A stretch of DNA of 64,000 bases from an uncultured Erysipelotrichaceae bacterium (GCA_900538465.1 UPXV01000003.1:35799-99798); one strand, 5' to 3'. Shown: positions 26,079-34,379, counted from the first letter of the stretch. The notes: generated by a model not told the origin, from the sequence alone. Numbers and translations: made by a program.

Positions 26079-26098
26079 TATAAGGACTCCCTATATTG
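26073..26098. promoter_or_regulatory. Candidate operator palindrome 1
   Basis: An imperfect 23-bp palindrome (26076-26098) overlapping the outer bases of the -35 box of the 56-aa gene. Its core TATAAGGACTCCCTATA differs at only three positions from the palindrome at 26781-26806. Confidence 0.5.
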
Positions 26099-26127
26099 TT
26101 AGTGGTAAATAAAAATAAACAGATTCG

Positions 26128-26343
26128 TCATTTTTTATAAACAATTAATTCACCAATCTCAACTTCTAAGTAAAAACAGAGTTTAGCAAGCAAATTTGCA
26201 TCAATATATGAAAATTCATTACGACAGTATTTATTGAAATTTGTTCGTGGTAAATTCAAATCTTTACAAATTTGATTTTTACTAATGCCTTTTTGATCTA
26301 ATATCTCTACAATTCTTAATTCAATATGACCATAATTATCCAC
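26128..26343 (-). CDS. Small XRE-type helix-turn-helix regulator (paralogue A)
   Basis: A 71-aa Cro/CI-type DNA-binding protein consisting of little more than the HTH domain: ISKNQICKDLNLPRTNFNKYCRNEF with the helix 2-turn-helix 3, then a helical end (LAKLCFYLEVEIGELIVYKK). The start is the GTG at 26343, six bases after GAGGTG; the frame extends upstream without a site. It is about half identical to the gene at 26504-26725. Target is unknown; the shared palindromes nearby are candidates. Confidence 0.82.
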   Translation of the reverse strand: MDNYGHIELRIVEILDQKGISKNQICKDLNLPRTNFNKYCRNEFSYIDANLLAKLCFYLEVEIGELIVYKK

Positions 26344-26481
26344 TATTATCACCTCTGTTCTATTATAAATGATGAGGCACAATTTTATAATTGACGATAT
26401 TGAGCCTAACTATACTTTGCCTCATTATATTTACATTCCTATAGCTTTGTAGTATGATATATTAAGATATTTTAATAAAAT

Positions 26482-26506
26482 AAAAAAAGGATTGAATCCT
26501 TTTTTA
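26482..26506 (-). terminator. Terminator of XRE paralogue B
   Basis: AAAAAAAGGATT / AATCCTTTTTT hairpin overlapping the stop codon of the minus-strand gene. Confidence 0.75.
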
Positions 26507-26725
26507 ATCGTGGGGTGGCGTGTACGTTATTAATTCATCAATTGTTATATCTAAATAATAGATGAGTTTTGCAATAAAATCTGCATCAATTCTTTGAAAA
26601 GCATTCTTACAATATTTGTTAAAATTATAACGACTGAGATTTAAGTCTTTACAAATTTGATTTTTACTTATTTTTTTATCTTTAAGAATCTTTTCAATAT
26701 TCATGGTTATCGTTCCATATTGCAT
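26504..26725 (-). CDS. Small XRE-type helix-turn-helix regulator (paralogue B)
   Basis: A 73-aa protein aligned end to end with paralogue A: ISKNQICKDLNLSRYNFNKYCKNAF is the HTH, followed by FIAKLIYYLDITIDELITY and a short PPHD tail. The ATG at 26725 (MQYGTITM) matches the start of paralogue A and follows AAAGGGATGAT; ATGs at 26731 and 26734 overlap the ribosome binding site. Divergent from the 110-aa gene, with a perfect palindrome between them. Confidence 0.82.
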   Translation of the reverse strand: MQYGTITMNIEKILKDKKISKNQICKDLNLSRYNFNKYCKNAFQRIDADFIAKLIYYLDITIDELITYTPPHD

Positions 26726-26780
26726 AATCATCATCCCTTTACTTATTTCTATTATAAATAAAAATGAAAGTATACGTAAC

Positions 26781-26806
26781 TGTCTATATAGAGACTCTCT
26801 ATATGC
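26781..26806. promoter_or_regulatory. Candidate operator palindrome 2
   Basis: A perfect 9-bp inverted repeat with one central base (26786-26804), preceded by TGTC as at site 1. It lies between the divergent XRE paralogue B and the 110-aa gene, 60 bp from the first start and 47 bp from the second. Confidence 0.55.
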
Positions 26807-26850
26807 CAACCCCTATTCAAAATATCATGAATAAAGAGGAGGAAGAATAA

Positions 26851-27183
26851 ATGTTAACAATTTTAGATGATTTATTTGAAGCTTTCGTTGAGATTGTAGA
26901 AAAGAAAATATATAACGATGAAGAATACATTGCGTCTGAAAATCAAATGCATGAAATGTATGATTATCTCAGTGAAAATTCTACTTTATCAAAACAAGAG
27001 GTCATTCATGTCTTGGAAAGTGTGGATAATATTTATAGGGACTGGGCTGAAAACTTTGTCACTATGAATTTAAAATACTTTTTTTTAAATGGTATTGATA
27101 TTGGCCTCAATATAGATAAAGAGCGCGATCCTAAAATAGCGGAAATGATTAGCCAATATTATCATGACAAAGAGGAAATGTAG
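26851..27183 (+). CDS. Hypothetical 110-aa protein
   Basis: An acidic, all-helical cytosolic protein with start after GAGGAGGAAG. The pattern of an N-terminal LDDLFEAFVEI helix, a central ENQMHEMYDYLSEN segment and a C-terminal FFLNGIDIGLNI resembles small helical proteins of the DUF6809 type seen in clostridia, but I cannot confirm this. Its position opposite an XRE regulator across a palindrome suggests it is under that regulator's control. Confidence 0.7.
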   Translation: MLTILDDLFEAFVEIVEKKIYNDEEYIASENQMHEMYDYLSENSTLSKQEVIHVLESVDNIYRDWAENFVTMNLKYFFLNGIDIGLNIDKERDPKIAEMISQYYHDKEEM

Positions 27184-27202
27184 AAAACATTTCTTTTCTT
27201 TT
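27175..27202 (+). terminator. Terminator after the 110-aa gene
   Basis: GAAATG-TAGAAAA-CATTTC stem overlapping the stop codon, followed by a T-rich tract interrupted by C. Confidence 0.6.
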
Positions 27203-27209
27203 GGAAAGA

Positions 27210-27238
27210 TTGACAGTTTTTAAAAATCATTCTATACT
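27210..27238 (+). promoter_or_regulatory. Promoter of the MarR-BceAB-like operon
   Basis: TTGACA, 17-bp spacer, TATACT, 30 bases before the MarR start. Confidence 0.7.
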
Positions 27239-27268
27239 TTAAGAAGTGATGTTTGAAAGGAGATTAAA

Positions 27269-27679
27269 ATGGATAATGAATTATTGGTAGAACTTTACAA
27301 AGTTTCAAGTGCAATGATATCTTCATTGAATAATCAATTAAGACCTTATCGTTTAACCTTTCAACAATTTTTAATTCTTGATTATTTAAGTAGAAAAGAA
27401 GATACGGTCATTGGAAAAGATATTTGTCAATACTTAGGGATATCACATCCAACATCAGTAGGTCTAATGACAAGAATGAGAGGCAAAGGTTTTATTACAA
27501 TGGAAATTTCAGAAAGTGATCGTCGTCAGACAGAAATTGCTTTAACTGGTGAAGGATATGATGTTTTAAAAGAAACACAAATTCTTGTTAAAGACATAGA
27601 AAAGAAAATGAGTGAGCAATTACAGTCAAAGTCAATATTTTTAGAAGAATTAAAGTTTATGAAAGAAAATATAAAATAA
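27269..27679 (+). CDS. MarR-family transcriptional regulator
   Basis: A 136-aa winged-helix protein with the MarR layout: N-terminal dimer helices, recognition region DICQYLGISHPTSVGLMTRMRGKGFI, and the wing SESDRRQTEIALTGEG (DRR motif). It is the first gene of a three-gene operon with a permease and an ABC ATPase, separated by 11 bases. MarR regulators usually repress their own operon and release DNA when a small ligand or drug binds, so it probably controls this transporter. Confidence 0.93.
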   Translation: MDNELLVELYKVSSAMISSLNNQLRPYRLTFQQFLILDYLSRKEDTVIGKDICQYLGISHPTSVGLMTRMRGKGFITMEISESDRRQTEIALTGEGYDVLKETQILVKDIEKKMSEQLQSKSIFLEELKFMKENIK

Positions 27680-27690
27680 GAGGGAGAAAA

Positions 27691-28986
27691 ATGGGACATT
27701 TTCAATTTTCAATTCATATGTTAAAAAAAGAATATCAAAAGAGTTTAGTCTATACTTTGACTTTATGTTTAACAATAGCGATTACTTTTTTATTTTTTAA
27801 TATTATTGATAATACATATTTATTGGCAAATGAAATAGGGAATCAATCATATGGACAAATCCCTTTTTCATCAACGTTATCATTTATTATTATTGTCTTT
27901 TGTGCATTTATGATTATATTTGCTAATAATTTTTATATTTCTAGAAAGACCAAAGAAATAGCAATTATGACAATGTCAGGATCAAGTTTTTTACAAATCA
28001 CAATGTATTTATTTTATCAAAATATAATAATGACAGCAATTGCCTTTCCACTTGGAATAGGAATCGGTAGTTTATTATCAATGGGTGTTAATCAAATCAT
28101 ATATCAATATATGAATATGAGCGCTCCTTTCTTTTATGTACCTATTAAAGCAATAGGAGATACAATCATTTGTATTTTAGCAATTATCGGAGCACAACTC
28201 CTTTATGCTTCAGGATTTGTCTATCGTAAAGATATCCAATATTTATTATCACAAGAAACAAGAACACAACCTGTAGATGATAGAATCATTAAAATTCCTT
28301 CACTTTTCTATATTCTTCTTTATTTTGGAGGTCTTATTATTTTGGTGACAACGCCATATACACCAGAATCAGCAATCTTTCCTTGTTGTGTAGGAGTCTT
28401 GGGAATAGGAGGTATGATTAAATATTATTTTGGACGTTTCTTTAAGAAATTAAAGGATCGCAAATATTTAGCTCATCATCTTCATCTTATCTCATTATCT
28501 AATCTTTATTATTCATTAACCAGAGCGATTCTTTTGATTGGGATTTATGCAGTCTCAGTGAGTGCAATGATTGCGATTTTGATATCTCAACAAAATAATC
28601 CTCGTGAGTTTATCACAACAATTGTTGGATTTATTGTTATTGTTCTTTTAATTTTAGCAAGTATTCTTTATAAGTATTCTATGGAAGCATCCACACGTCA
28701 TATGTTTTATTATAATTTATATAAGCTAGGGTATTCATTTCAACAATTGTTACAAATTATTAAACAAGAAGTCATTTCTTTTTACTTGGTGTTGGTAGGA
28801 CTGCCAATGGTTTATATTGTCATGACTTTAATTCAGGCTTATATTCATAATAATATTGAAATGTCATTTTTTATTGTGATTATTTTCTCACAAATCATAC
28901 CAGCCATTATTGCCGGTTTATTAACATATTCTACTTATAAAAAATCAGTTTTAAAAGTGATTGAGGAGGGTGTTCACTATGAGTAA
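27691..28986 (+). CDS. BceB-like ABC permease without the extracellular domain
   Basis: A 431-aa protein with about ten predicted helices in the BceB order: an FtsX-like block of four (about residues 17-175), two central helices, then two before and two after the usual sensor position. Typical BceB proteins have a sensor domain of about 200 aa between helices 7 and 8; here that loop is only ISQQNNPREF (about 291-300). The sequence after it (ILYKYSMEASTRHMFYYNLYKLGYSFQQLLQIIKQE) still aligns with the cytoplasmic segment of the BceB-type permease at 60719-62776. A transport or peptide-resistance role is inferred from family. It overlaps the ATPase gene by eight bases. Confidence 0.85.
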   Translation: MGHFQFSIHMLKKEYQKSLVYTLTLCLTIAITFLFFNIIDNTYLLANEIGNQSYGQIPFSSTLSFIIIVFCAFMIIFANNFYISRKTKEIAIMTMSGSSFLQITMYLFYQNIIMTAIAFPLGIGIGSLLSMGVNQIIYQYMNMSAPFFYVPIKAIGDTIICILAIIGAQLLYASGFVYRKDIQYLLSQETRTQPVDDRIIKIPSLFYILLYFGGLIILVTTPYTPESAIFPCCVGVLGIGGMIKYYFGRFFKKLKDRKYLAHHLHLISLSNLYYSLTRAILLIGIYAVSVSAMIAILISQQNNPREFITTIVGFIVIVLLILASILYKYSMEASTRHMFYYNLYKLGYSFQQLLQIIKQEVISFYLVLVGLPMVYIVMTLIQAYIHNNIEMSFFIVIIFSQIIPAIIAGLLTYSTYKKSVLKVIEEGVHYE

Positions 28987-29749
28987 TGAAATCTTATTTG
29001 CTGATCATGTTACAAAAATATATGGAGTCGGAACAAAGAATCCAGTCACAGCATTATCGGATGTGTCCTTAAAGATGTATGAAGGAGATTTCATTTGTGT
29101 TATGGGACCTTCTGGATCAGGAAAATCAACTTTTATTAATAATTTATCAACAATCGATGTTCCAACCAAAGGAAAAGTTTATATTAATGGAAAAGAAGTA
29201 AGAAGTATGGGAGAAAATGAAGTTGGACGTTTTCGTTATGAAAATTTAGGTTTTATTTTTCAAGAATTTAATTTGCTTGATTCTCTTACAATTTTTGAAA
29301 ACATTGCTGTTCCATTGACACTTTCTCATGTTGGATTAGAAGAAATCAAAGAACGTGTTCATCATATGGCAGAAAAATTATCAGTTTTGTCTTTATTGGA
29401 CAAATATCCTTATGAATGTTCAGGAGGACAAAGACAACGTGCAGCTATCGCAAGAGCGTTGATTACCAATCCTAAATTGATTGTTGCAGATGAGCCTACA
29501 GGAAATCTTGATAGTCGTAATTCTCATGATTTATTAGAATTATTTAAGCAATTGAATGAAGAAGATGGTGTTTCTATTTTAATGGTAACTCATGATTCAA
29601 TGATTGCGAGTTATTCACAACAATTGCTTTATATTAAAGATGGTCAAATTGCTGAAACGATTGAAAGAGGAAATTTATCTCAAAAAGAATATTTTTATAA
29701 AATTGTTGATGTCAATTCAGTGGAGTCACAAAAATTATTTGTAGATTAA
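28979..29749 (+). CDS. BceA-like ABC transporter ATP-binding protein
   Basis: A 256-aa ATPase with Walker A GPSGSGKST, Q-loop FQEFNLLDSLT, signature SGGQRQR, Walker B LIVADEPTGNLD and H-loop VTHD. It belongs to the MacB/LolD/BceA group that works with FtsX-fold permeases in extracting or displacing membrane-active compounds. Start at 28979 after GAGGAGGGTG; the open frame begins six codons earlier. Partner of the permease just upstream. Confidence 0.93.
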   Translation: MSNEILFADHVTKIYGVGTKNPVTALSDVSLKMYEGDFICVMGPSGSGKSTFINNLSTIDVPTKGKVYINGKEVRSMGENEVGRFRYENLGFIFQEFNLLDSLTIFENIAVPLTLSHVGLEEIKERVHHMAEKLSVLSLLDKYPYECSGGQRQRAAIARALITNPKLIVADEPTGNLDSRNSHDLLELFKQLNEEDGVSILMVTHDSMIASYSQQLLYIKDGQIAETIERGNLSQKEYFYKIVDVNSVESQKLFVD

Positions 29750-29750
29750 T

Positions 29751-29775
29751 AAGATAGTCAAATGGCTATCTTTTT
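29751..29775 (+). terminator. Terminator of the MarR-BceAB-like operon
   Basis: GATAG / CTATC stem with TTTTTG, directly after the stop. Confidence 0.7.
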
Positions 29776-29819
29776 GTTTAAAACAAAAAAATATGCGTAT
29801 AATTTGTACGAGTGTATAT

Positions 29820-29848
29820 TTGTCAGAAAGAATGAAAAAGTATATAAT
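29820..29848 (+). promoter_or_regulatory. Promoter of the M42 peptidase-patatin operon
   Basis: TTGTCA, 17-bp spacer, TATAAT, 18 bases before the ATG at 29866. Confidence 0.7.
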
Positions 29849-29865
29849 GAAAAGGAGGACAAACA

Positions 29866-30936
29866 ATGGCCGATTTAGAAATGTTAAAGAAAATAAGTTT
29901 GGTCAATGGTGTTTCGGGATATGAGAAACAAGCCACTCGTCTTATGAAGTCTTATATTGAGGATTGTGTTGATGACATTCAATATGATCAATTAGGAAGT
30001 TTGATTGGAATAAAAAAAGGAACAGGATCTATAAAGTTATTACTCACAGGTCATGTTGATGAAATTGGTTTTTTAGTAAAGGATATTGATGAGAAAGGTT
30101 ATATTTCTGTTCAACCTGTAGGTGCTTGGGTAGGACAAAATTTACCTTCTTCACTTATGAATATCACAACGCGTAGTCAACGTGAGATTAAAGGTGTATT
30201 TGCACCTGTGATTCCTCATGGTCAAAGCGCTGAAAGTAAAAATTCAATTGTTGACCCAACACAAGCCTGTTTAGATATTGGGGTTTTAAATAAAGCTGAA
30301 GCTTTAGATTTAGGTATCTGTAAAGGTGATCCTATTACCCCTGTTTCTGAATTTACAATTATGGGCAATCCCAAATGTTTGATGTCAAAGGCTTGGGATA
30401 ACCGTATTGGTGTTGCTGTTATTATTGAAGTTTTAAGACAACTCAAAGGAAAAGATATTGTTCCTACATTATATGGTGCTGGGACAGTTCAAGAAGAAGT
30501 TGGATTAAGAGGTGCAAAAACTGTTGGACAGATGGTGAAACCAGATATTGCGATTGCGATTGATGTAACACTTTCTCAAGATGGTCCTCAAGATAAAGGT
30601 GATGTAAAACTAGGTAGTGGCGTCGCCTTAAGTGTTATGGATGGTAGTGTGATTGCTCATACGGGGTTATTACATGCATTAGAAAAGATATGTCACGAAC
30701 ACAAAATTGCTTATCAGTTAGATATGATGAGTGCAGGTGGAACGGATTCTGGTGAATTAAGTAAAGTTGAAGCGGGTGTTATCAACATGACTTTATCACT
30801 GCCATCACGTTATATGCACTCGCATCGTACAATTATTCATATAGATGACTTTGATGCAACTGTGCAATTGTTAGTGGCATTTATTCAAACGTTAGATGAA
30901 AAATTATGGAATGAAATGATAGAGGAGAAAAGATGA
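29866..30936 (+). CDS. M42-family metallo-aminopeptidase (glutamyl aminopeptidase/endoglucanase M type)
   Basis: A 356-aa cytosolic dizinc aminopeptidase. Metal ligands are visible: TGHVDEIGF (His-Asp), KAWDNRIGV (bridging Asp), QEEVGLRGA (catalytic Glu-Glu pair), IAIDVT (Asp) and MHSHRT near the C terminus (His). The length is normal and family members form TET dodecamers. RBS AAGGAGGAC. It overlaps the next gene by four bases. Confidence 0.94.
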   Translation: MADLEMLKKISLVNGVSGYEKQATRLMKSYIEDCVDDIQYDQLGSLIGIKKGTGSIKLLLTGHVDEIGFLVKDIDEKGYISVQPVGAWVGQNLPSSLMNITTRSQREIKGVFAPVIPHGQSAESKNSIVDPTQACLDIGVLNKAEALDLGICKGDPITPVSEFTIMGNPKCLMSKAWDNRIGVAVIIEVLRQLKGKDIVPTLYGAGTVQEEVGLRGAKTVGQMVKPDIAIAIDVTLSQDGPQDKGDVKLGSGVALSVMDGSVIAHTGLLHALEKICHEHKIAYQLDMMSAGGTDSGELSKVEAGVINMTLSLPSRYMHSHRTIIHIDDFDATVQLLVAFIQTLDEKLWNEMIEEKR

Positions 30937-31778
30937 TGGGAGCTTTGGTATTAGAAGGAGGAACATTCAGACCTATATTTTCAAGTGGGGTTATGGATGC
31001 TTTGGTTGATCAAGGAATTGAGTTTCCTTATGTGATTGGTGTATCAGCTGGAATTACAGATGGTTTTTCATATGTTTCTAAACAAACAAAAAGAAATTAT
31101 GATATTTTAATGAATCATCGTCATGACAAACGATATGTTGGTTTAAGAAATTATTTGACAGAGAAAAGTTTATTTGGTTTGAAGTTTGCTTATGAAACAA
31201 TTCCAAATGAACTTTATCCATTTGATTGGGGGACTTTTTTAAAAAGTCCTACCCAAATCAAAGTGGGTGTAACCAATGCTCAAACAGGGCAGTGTGAATA
31301 TCTTGATGGTAAAGAATTGGATAAACAATGTACAATGTTAAAAGCGACTTGTGCTATTCCTTTTGCTTTTCCACCAATTGTCTTAAATGGAAAAGAATAT
31401 TATGATGGGGGTATTTGTGATCCCATACCAGTTAAAAAAGCCATTGCAGATGGACATGATAAATTATTGATTGTTTTAACAAGACCAAAAGGATATCAAA
31501 AAACTTTATCAAAAGCCAATGTTTTGGCAAGTCATAGATTAAAGAAAAAATATCCATGTTTGGTTGAACCTTTATTAACACGTCATCAATTTTATAATGA
31601 AACTTTAAAATATTGTGAGGATTTACAAAAACAAGGAAAAGCGATTATTTTAAGACCAACTCAAGATGTTCAAATTGATTCTTTTGAAAAAGATTTAAAG
31701 AAAATTGATAGAATTTATCAATATGGTTATGATTTAGCAATACAACATATAGATGAAATCAAAGAACTCTTAAAATAG
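30933..31778 (+). CDS. Patatin-like phospholipase family protein
   Basis: A 281-aa serine lipase-fold protein. It has the glycine-rich oxyanion segment LEGGTFRPIFSSGVMDAL, the nucleophile elbow GVSAG (Ser about residue 38), and the catalytic dyad Asp in YDGGICDPIPVKKA (about 155-168). This group is close to YjjU of E. coli. No signal peptide is evident. Translation is coupled to the M42 peptidase gene (overlap ATGA type). Substrate is unknown, probably lipid esters. Confidence 0.9.
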   Translation: MMGALVLEGGTFRPIFSSGVMDALVDQGIEFPYVIGVSAGITDGFSYVSKQTKRNYDILMNHRHDKRYVGLRNYLTEKSLFGLKFAYETIPNELYPFDWGTFLKSPTQIKVGVTNAQTGQCEYLDGKELDKQCTMLKATCAIPFAFPPIVLNGKEYYDGGICDPIPVKKAIADGHDKLLIVLTRPKGYQKTLSKANVLASHRLKKKYPCLVEPLLTRHQFYNETLKYCEDLQKQGKAIILRPTQDVQIDSFEKDLKKIDRIYQYGYDLAIQHIDEIKELLK

Positions 31779-31883
31779 ATAATTTTTTGACATTTTCACA
31801 CACTTTTAAAATAATCTTTTGGAAATTATTGTTTATGATATAACTATAAAAAGAAAAGGTATCAAAGAAAGGAAGAAGAGAAT

Positions 31884-32984
31884 ATGAGTAAAAATAAAAT
31901 ATTTAAGATTATTGTTTTAATCTTATTGATTGTTTCTTTGAGTTGTAATGGTTTTTTGATGTATAAAGTTCTTGGACAAAATACATCTTCATCAACACAT
32001 ACAAATAACGCAACAGTTCAAAATGTCAATTATGATGTCAAAACAGATTTGACTGAAGTGATTAAAAATGCAAAAGAATCAACAGTCGGTATTGCTGTGT
32101 ATCAAAATAGTAAGATGGCAGGTAGTGGTAGTGGTGTCATCTATAAAATTGATGGAAAAACTGTTTATGTGATTACTAATCATCACGTTATTGAATCTGC
32201 TCAATCTATTGAAGTGATTTATTCTAATGGAAAATCAGTGAAAGCTGAATTGGTAGGTAGTGATAAATATGGTGATATTGCAGTCTTAAAGATGACAGTG
32301 AATTTTGATGTGACTGCCTTTAAGACAGGGGATTCTGATTTATTAGATTCTGGAGAACCTGTTTTGGCAGTTGGAAGTCCTTTAGGAATTGAATATGCAG
32401 GAACAGTCACTCAAGGTATTGTTTCATCTCCAAAACGTACAGTTTCAGTTGATTTAAACAATGATGGTAAAGAAGATTGGAATATGAATGTTATTCAAAC
32501 AGATGCTGCTATTAACCCAGGAAACAGTGGTGGTGCTTTGGTCAATGCCGCTGGAGAATTAATTGGAATTACATCTATGAAATATACTTCAGAAGAAGTT
32601 GAAGGTATGGGATTTGCTTTACCAATCAATGATGCTGTGAAATTGGTTGAAGAAATTATTTCAACTGGTAAAGTCAATCGTCCAACACTTGGTATTTCTG
32701 GTTTATCTTTGGATGGATATTCTTCGTATGAATTGTATATGTATCGTATTCAAACAAATTTAAATAAAGGAATCTATATCGCAAGTGTTCAAAGCAATTC
32801 TCCTGCAAGTGATGCTGGATTAAAAGCTGGTGATGTCATTACACAATTTGATGGTGCTGATATTGAATCATATAAAGACTTTTTGACAAAACTTTATACA
32901 AAAAAACCTGGTGATAATGTTAAATTAACAATCAATCGTAATGGTTCGACTTCAACAGTTAATGTGAAACTTGGCTCATCATAA
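31884..32984 (+). CDS. htrA: HtrA/DegP-type membrane-anchored serine protease
   Basis: A 366-aa protein with one N-terminal membrane helix (about 7-29), a Ser/Thr/Asn linker, a trypsin-like domain and one C-terminal PDZ domain (about 270-362). The catalytic triad is visible: His about 101 in TNHHVIE, Asp about 131 in YGDIAVLK, and Ser about 215 in NPGNSGGAL. It degrades misfolded exported proteins outside the membrane. RBS AGGAAGAAGAG. It is monocistronic with its own terminator; a CssRS-type regulator is not in the window. Confidence 0.94.
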   Translation: MSKNKIFKIIVLILLIVSLSCNGFLMYKVLGQNTSSSTHTNNATVQNVNYDVKTDLTEVIKNAKESTVGIAVYQNSKMAGSGSGVIYKIDGKTVYVITNHHVIESAQSIEVIYSNGKSVKAELVGSDKYGDIAVLKMTVNFDVTAFKTGDSDLLDSGEPVLAVGSPLGIEYAGTVTQGIVSSPKRTVSVDLNNDGKEDWNMNVIQTDAAINPGNSGGALVNAAGELIGITSMKYTSEEVEGMGFALPINDAVKLVEEIISTGKVNRPTLGISGLSLDGYSSYELYMYRIQTNLNKGIYIASVQSNSPASDAGLKAGDVITQFDGADIESYKDFLTKLYTKKPGDNVKLTINRNGSTSTVNVKLGSS

Positions 32985-32985
32985 T

Positions 32986-33012
32986 AGGAAAGACGAAAGG
33001 TCTTTCCTTTTT
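32986..33012 (+). terminator. Terminator of htrA
   Basis: AGGAAAGAC-GAAAG-GTCTTTCCT stem with T-rich tail, at the htrA stop. Confidence 0.92.
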
Positions 33013-33066
33013 GTTATAAAACTTATATAATGTAGAATTTTATTTTGAAAAACTAAAAAATATTAA

Positions 33067-33153
33067 AAACTATATATCCCACCTGTTGATGGAAAAGTAT
33101 CTAAACCATCAGCAATGGTTAAGGCTTTCCAAAAGTGGCTTAACGAACAATAA
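33067..33153 (+). pseudogene. 3' remnant of a peptidoglycan-binding or lysozyme-type gene
   Basis: A 28-codon in-frame piece (LYIPPVDGKVSKPSAMVKAF, then QKWLNEQ and stop) resembles the C-terminal end of phage or autolysin proteins with a peptidoglycan-binding domain, which often end in PSxxxKxxQxWLN. A stop codon lies just upstream and there is no start, so it is a relic. Assignment rests on short similarity from memory. Confidence 0.4.
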
Positions 33154-33335
33154 TGATTCAATATGTAACTATCATGTATAAAGTGGCAACAGTAGATAAT
33201 AGATTGATGCCACTTTATTATTATGCAGTCCCAATTACTGTAGTTTATATTAATGACAAAAATGTATTTGTAAGATATAGAGATAATAAGGAAATTTATA
33301 TATTTGATAGGAAATATATAGACCAAAAATTATAA
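33153..33335 (+). CDS. Hypothetical 60-aa protein
   Basis: An open frame overlapping the stop of the preceding relic (TAATG), with body VDNRLMPLYYYAVPITVVYI and ending in FDRKYIDQKL. No good ribosome binding site precedes ATG 33153; an internal ATG at 33174 is an alternative. A strong terminator directly follows the stop, which supports transcription. It may be a remnant of the same lost element. Unknown function. Confidence 0.35.
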   Translation: MIQYVTIMYKVATVDNRLMPLYYYAVPITVVYINDKNVFVRYRDNKEIYIFDRKYIDQKL

Positions 33336-33378
33336 AATGCCTAGCATGTATTAATTTACATATTAGGCATTTTTTTTG
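33334..33378. terminator. Strong hairpin terminator
   Basis: Long interrupted stem: outer ATGCCTA / TAGGCAT, inner ATGTA / TACAT, with A-tract before and eight T after. Placed right after the 60-aa frame and before the convergent secreted-protein gene. Confidence 0.8.
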
Positions 33379-33454
33379 AAATTTGAATTATTGAGAGTAA
33401 TTTATCAATTTATTTATAAAACACGAGACATATTTTTAACTCATAGCTGAAATA

Positions 33455-34114
33455 CTATGCGCGGAAATGATAGTTTTCATCATGCTGGATATATTTATAA
33501 TGGTTGGAAGTTTCTGAAGCACTAAATCCAATATTTACAACATTGCCAACATTAATACTGCCGCTAAATCCACCTGTAGTTGTTCCGTTGTTATAGAAAT
33601 CACCATTTAAATCCCAGTAGAAATTTGTACTATCATCCAAATTAACAAATAATGTACCTCCAAATTGTTTAGATATACCGTTATAAGCTCTGTCTATATT
33701 GGCGTAATTAAGTGAAACAAGCAAAGCAGGTACACCACCAAAAGTTTGCGCTTTAAAACGGAAATAAGGATAACAACTATATTCGCTTGTTACAGTAACG
33801 GTTCTTTTAATTGTTACATAGCTGTATGTTTCTGTTGTTGACCTAAGCAACAAATCATGTTGAGCTTCATTAATAAGCACCTCTCTTTGTTGAGGGGATA
33901 TTAACTTATCTTGTTTTAAAGTATTAATGTACTCATATGGTGTTTCCACAGTCACTTTAATATCAGGATATTTTTCTGGATTGTTAATTACATCTATGAT
34001 ATCAATAGACTCAGTTATTCTCGTTTCTCCCATAGCATGTACATTCAACAACGTAAAAGAAACTGTTAAAATTAAAGATAATATAATACTAAATGCCTTT
34101 TTAAAATTACACAT
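33455..34114 (-). CDS. Secreted protein of unknown function
   Basis: A 219-aa protein with a clear signal peptide (KKAFSIILSLILTVSFTLLNVHA, cleavage likely after NVHA). The first mature third is helical and acidic; the second half is rich in Thr, Tyr, Ser, Asn and Gly with alternating polar/hydrophobic residues, suggesting a beta-sandwich (TVTVTSEYSCYPYFRFKAQT, FGGTLFVNLDDSTNFYWDLN, GSINVGNVVNIGFSASETS). One cysteine is in the mature part. The start follows AAAGGAGGTTATTGT. No family recognised. It is transcribed after a 65-aa two-helix membrane protein, which hints at an exported effector with a membrane partner or immunity protein, but this is speculation. Confidence 0.75.
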   Translation of the reverse strand: MCNFKKAFSIILSLILTVSFTLLNVHAMGETRITESIDIIDVINNPEKYPDIKVTVETPYEYINTLKQDKLISPQQREVLINEAQHDLLLRSTTETYSYVTIKRTVTVTSEYSCYPYFRFKAQTFGGVPALLVSLNYANIDRAYNGISKQFGGTLFVNLDDSTNFYWDLNGDFYNNGTTTGGFSGSINVGNVVNIGFSASETSNHYKYIQHDENYHFRA

Positions 34115-34168
34115 ACAATAACCTCCTTTTAACCCTCAATAATTAAATTAAAGACAAAAGAATAAATA

Positions 34169-34366
34169 CTATTTAATAATGTCGTTGATTTTTAAATATC
34201 CTACCGTTGCAGCAACCATAAATGCAATATTCATACAAATATAATATGTTATTTGTACAGAACCCGCATCATTCAAAATACTACCAGGTACTTCTTGATT
34301 AAAAATGAAAATTGGAAATAAAATCATTAAAACAAAATACCCTAAAAATAAACAGATTTTTTTCAT
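34169..34366 (-). CDS. Small two-helix membrane protein
   Basis: A 65-aa hydrophobic protein: helix 1 ICLFLGYFVLMILFPIFIF, a short outer loop EVPGSILNDAGSV, helix 2 ITYYICMNIAFMVAATVGYL, and a short charged end. The start follows CAAGGAGGTTAT. It lies 54 bases upstream of the secreted-protein gene on the same strand, with a very similar ribosome binding site, so the two are probably one unit. No family recognised. Confidence 0.7.
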   Translation of the reverse strand: MKKICLFLGYFVLMILFPIFIFNQEVPGSILNDAGSVQITYYICMNIAFMVAATVGYLKINDIIK

Positions 34367-34379
34367 AGTGATAACCTCC

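Noticed and set aside
26373..26424. TGAGGCA ... TGCCTCA inverted pair with a TGAGCC copy between
   Set aside because: Arms are 38 bp apart and short; could be an operator for the XRE gene but evidence is too weak for a feature.
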